7,928 nt of DNA, taken from Alphaproteobacteria bacterium. GTDB lineage: Bacteria > Pseudomonadota > Alphaproteobacteria > Rhodobacterales > Rhodobacteraceae. Each line of letters opens with the position of its first letter. The stretch's first letter is position 1. The stretch is taken from positions 1 through 7,928 of the forward strand of contig JAJRRX010000132.1 of assembly GCA_024279075.1 (NCBI GenBank), read 5' to 3'. Below are positions 6,336-7,928 of this stretch, in pieces. Position numbers and translations under genes: made by a program. Under the pieces are notes generated by a model, which was not told the origin of the DNA, searched no databases, and saw nothing but the letters and a program-made list of their open reading frames with translations.

Positions 6336-6764
6336 TTACAGCCATGCCAAGGTTATGGCTGCCAAAAGGAGATACCGCGTTCCTTTTGCAATCGTGACCA
6401 GCAGCAGAAACGGGAGAAATGGCTCTCGCATTACGCCTGCGATCACGGTTATCGGATCGCCGATAATAGGGAGCCAACTGCCCAAAAGGGACCAGCGGCC
6501 ATAGCGCCGATACCAGCCTTGGGCGCGTTCAAGCTGGGCATCGGAGCTTGGAAACCATCGGTGGTGTTGAAGGCGCAGCAGGTATCGCCCGAAATACCAG
6601 TTGATAACCGAGCCGAGCACGTTTCCGACGGTGGCGACCACGATTAGGATGGAAGCCGGATAGCTGGAGGCCAGTAACAGCCCCACCAACACCGATTCTG
6701 ATTGCATAGGTAGGATTGTTGCGGCGATGAGGGCCGAGAAGAAGAGGCTGATATAGGCGATCAT
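6336..6764 (-). CDS. YqaA/DedA-type (VTT domain) inner-membrane protein
   Basis: A 142-residue membrane protein closely resembling E. coli YqaA, a short member of the DedA / SNARE-associated (VTT) group. Matching landmarks are 'SLFFSALIAATILPMQSE' (6-23), with the usual 'LP..SE' after the first helix; a glycine-rich second segment 'VVATVGNVLGSVINWYFGR' (42-60); 'AQGWYRRYG' (81-89); and 'SWLPIIGDPITVIAGVMR' (96-113), followed by a last helix ending near 'LLLAAITLAWL'. About four hydrophobic segments are visible. DedA relatives have been linked to lipid or envelope homeostasis; the role of this short branch is unclear. The start at 6764 lies 9 bases after the oxidoreductase stop. No Shine-Dalgarno is seen (GCGCCCC precedes ATG), so translation probably depends on the upstream gene. 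Confidence 0.88.
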   Translation of the reverse strand: MIAYISLFFSALIAATILPMQSESVLVGLLLASSYPASILIVVATVGNVLGSVINWYFGRYLLRLQHHRWFPSSDAQLERAQGWYRRYGRWSLLGSWLPIIGDPITVIAGVMREPFLPFLLLVTIAKGTRYLLLAAITLAWL

Positions 6765-6773
6765 GGGGCGCGG

Positions 6774-7730
6774 CTATATCGTCACCACGACCTTGCCGGT
6801 AGATTTGCGGTCTTTCAGCAGGGCCAGCGCCGCGTTGGCTTTTTCAAGCGGAAGGGTGTGGCTGATATGGGGTTTTAGCGCGCCGGTGGCGTAGATCTTG
6901 AACAGGGCTCTAAAGCTGTCTGTCAGGATTTCGGGGGCAAACACGGTGTAGCCGCCCCAATAATAGCCAATAACGGTGATATTTTTGACCAGCAGGATAT
7001 TGGCCGGAATCTGCGGGATGTCGCCCGAGGCAAAGCCCAGTGGCAGGATGCGGGCCAGCGGATTACAGGCGCGCAGGGCCGCTTTGAACTGGTCGCCGCC
7101 CACAGGGTCATAAACCACATCGGCACCGCCGAGCGCCTTCACCACCGTGCGGATATCATCGGTTTCGGAATTAATCAAATGATCCGCCCCCGCCGCCTTA
7201 CAAACCTCCAGCTTTTTGGCTGAGCGGGCCACCGCGATAACCTTGGCCCCCATCAGCTTACCCAACTCCACCGCCGTAAGCCCGACCCCACCGGATGCGC
7301 CGAGCACCAGCAAGGTTTCTCCTGCTTTTAGCTGCGCGCGCTCCAGCGCCAAATGGCTGGTGCCGTAAGCCACTAAAAAGGCGGCAACCTCTTCGTTTCC
7401 CATGCTTTCTGGCACCTCCACGCAGCGGTTAGCTGAAATACAGGTGAATTCTGCCAAGCCGCCCGCGCCGCCGTAAGCGCCAATGCGGGTGCCTATAGCG
7501 GGTCTACTTACGCCCTCGCCATGCGCCTCCACCGTGCCGCAAATCTCCATGCCGGGGGTGAAGGGCAGGGCGAATTTCTCTTGGTATTTGCCCTCGACAA
7601 TCAACGTATCGCCAAAATTAATGCCGCACGCATGCACCCGCACCAAAACCTCGCCCTTGGCGGGGGTGGGCTGCGCCACTTCGACCATTTCCATAGGTTC
7701 CCCAAGCGTGTGAATTTGCATGGCTTTCAT
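6774..7730 (-). CDS. zinc-free NADPH:quinone oxidoreductase-like (MDR superfamily)
   Basis: A 318-residue medium-chain dehydrogenase/reductase of the quinone oxidoreductase type. The N-terminal GroES-like part runs to about residue 120 with 'ACGINFGDTLIVEGKY' (34-49) and 'PFTPGMEICGTVEAHGEGV' (56-74). The Rossmann nucleotide-binding motif is 'LVLGASGGVGL' (141-151), followed by 'AKVIAVARSAKKLEV' (162-176) and 'GADVVYDPVGG' (202-212). The paired cysteine zinc ligands of alcohol dehydrogenases are absent, as in zinc-free QOR. The likely reaction is NADPH-dependent reduction of quinones or enoyl compounds; the exact substrate is unknown. The frame is open upstream to 7922, but ATG 7730-7728 has GGGGAG 6 bases ahead and gives the normal 'MKAMQI..LG.P' start. 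It leads a two-gene unit with the YqaA-like gene and is divergent from typA. Confidence 0.93.
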   Translation of the reverse strand: MKAMQIHTLGEPMEMVEVAQPTPAKGEVLVRVHACGINFGDTLIVEGKYQEKFALPFTPGMEICGTVEAHGEGVSRPAIGTRIGAYGGAGGLAEFTCISANRCVEVPESMGNEEVAAFLVAYGTSHLALERAQLKAGETLLVLGASGGVGLTAVELGKLMGAKVIAVARSAKKLEVCKAAGADHLINSETDDIRTVVKALGGADVVYDPVGGDQFKAALRACNPLARILPLGFASGDIPQIPANILLVKNITVIGYYWGGYTVFAPEILTDSFRALFKIYATGALKPHISHTLPLEKANAALALLKDRKSTGKVVVTI

Positions 7731-7786
7731 AGTATTCTCCCCGTTGTTGCTCCGAATTGACGCGGTGCCACCATAAAAGGCAAGCC

Positions 7787-7792
7787 TATACT
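7787..7792 (+). promoter_or_regulatory. possible -10 element for typA
   Basis: TATACT matches the -10 consensus at five of six positions and would place a transcription start near 7799, just before the leader hairpins. No good -35 lies 16-18 bases upstream (the region reads CGGTGCCA), so this is a weak call. TTGACG at 7757-7762 is too far away (24 bases) to pair with it. Confidence 0.25.
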
Positions 7793-7799
7793 TGCTATT

Positions 7800-7823
7800 G
7801 CCCGCAATATTTTGTATGCGGGC
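7800..7823 (+). repeat. inverted repeat (hairpin 1) in the typA leader
   Basis: GCCCGCA (7800-7806) and TGCGGGC (7817-7823) form a perfect 7-base stem with an AT-rich 10-base loop. It lies directly before the terminator-like hairpin, and its right arm overlaps GCGGGG (7822-7827), which could instead pair with CCCCGC (7850-7855). Confidence 0.5.
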
Positions 7824-7829
7824 GGGGAA

Positions 7830-7865
7830 CGGGGAGGGCTTGCGGCTCGCCCCGCTATTTTTTTT
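7830..7865 (+). terminator. intrinsic-terminator-like hairpin in the typA leader
   Basis: Arms 7830-7839 (CGGGGAGGGC) and 7845-7854 (GCTCGCCCCG) pair over ten positions with one A-G mismatch and one G-U pair, with a 5-base loop TTGCG. Three bases later eight T follow (7858-7865). This is the shape of a Rho-independent terminator on the plus strand. It ends only 15 bases before the typA ATG, and the gene upstream is on the other strand, so there is no gene for it to close; an attenuator role is inferred. Confidence 0.65.
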
Positions 7866-7866
7866 G

Positions 7867-7872
7867 AAAAGG
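7867..7872 (+). promoter_or_regulatory. probable ribosome binding site of typA
   Basis: AAAAGG lies 8 bases before ATG 7881, a moderate Shine-Dalgarno match. It begins one base after the T-run of the upstream hairpin. Confidence 0.5.
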
Positions 7873-7880
7873 CCGGAATT

Positions 7881-7928
7881 ATGGATTTGCGAAACGTCGC
7901 GATTATTGCCCACGTGGACCACGGGAAA
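7881..7928 (+). CDS. typA: ribosome-associated GTPase TypA/BipA, first 16 codons
   Basis: The plus strand opens with ATG 7881 and reads MDLRNVAIIAHVDHGK up to the right edge. This is the start of a translational GTPase: 'AHVDHGK' is the P-loop (G1) that binds GTP phosphates. The 'LRNVAIIAHVDHGK' form with valine fits TypA/BipA; LepA normally has a longer start and 'IIAHIDHGK'. TypA binds the ribosome and helps assembly and growth under cold or other stress. Only the N-terminus is present, so completeness cannot be judged. It is divergent from the quinone oxidoreductase gene, and its leader carries the hairpins at 7800-7865. Confidence 0.85.
   Translation, partial: MDLRNVAIIAHVDHGK

Noticed and set aside
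7731..7922. Upstream extension of the quinone oxidoreductase by 64 codons to 7922
   Set aside because: It would run antisense through the typA start and leader; the ATG at 7730 has GGGGAG 6 bases ahead and matches the family's N-terminus.

Overview
The window looks like chromosomal DNA of an alphaproteobacterium, most likely from the Rhodobacteraceae (Roseobacter group). The evidence is the gene order small basic ORF - murA - DUF2948 - hisD - UPF0262 - low-molecular-weight phosphatase, the close match of every protein to alphaproteobacterial versions as I know them, and the moderately GC-rich, Ala-rich coding. I see no mobile element, CRISPR array, phage gene or obvious recent transfer.

Layout: (1) Positions 1-4660, minus strand, hold a tightly packed probable operon read right to left: a 46-residue basic protein, murA (peptidoglycan), a DUF2948 protein, hisD (histidine), a UPF0262 protein, a low-molecular-weight phosphatase-like protein, and the 5' part of a DUF3754/TMEM143-like gene that runs off the left edge. 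Neighbours overlap by 1, 8 and 4 bases or sit 3-6 bases apart; only the DUF2948-hisD gap (61 bases, with a hairpin) leaves room for a separate control point. (2) Positions 4661-4762 are the divergent control region. (3) Positions 4763-5959, plus strand, encode an exported TPR-like helical repeat protein. (4) Positions 6095-6169 hold tRNA-Thr(GGT), with a candidate promoter directly upstream and two copies of a diverged hairpin-bearing repeat downstream. (5) Positions 6336-7730, minus strand, hold a two-gene unit: a zinc-free quinone oxidoreductase-like protein followed by a YqaA/DedA-type membrane protein. (6) From 7881 the plus strand begins typA/bipA, a ribosome-associated GTPase, of which only 16 codons are present.

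Functionally the minus-strand operon joins cell-wall precursor synthesis (MurA), the last steps of histidine synthesis (HisD) and several uncharacterised conserved proteins, with apparent translational coupling throughout. The most interesting non-coding signal is a strong intrinsic-terminator shape (10-position stem plus eight T) between the presumed promoter and the start codon of typA, preceded by a second hairpin. Nothing lies upstream on that strand that it could terminate, so it reads as a possible attenuator. Functions are assigned from recognised motifs; no database search was possible.
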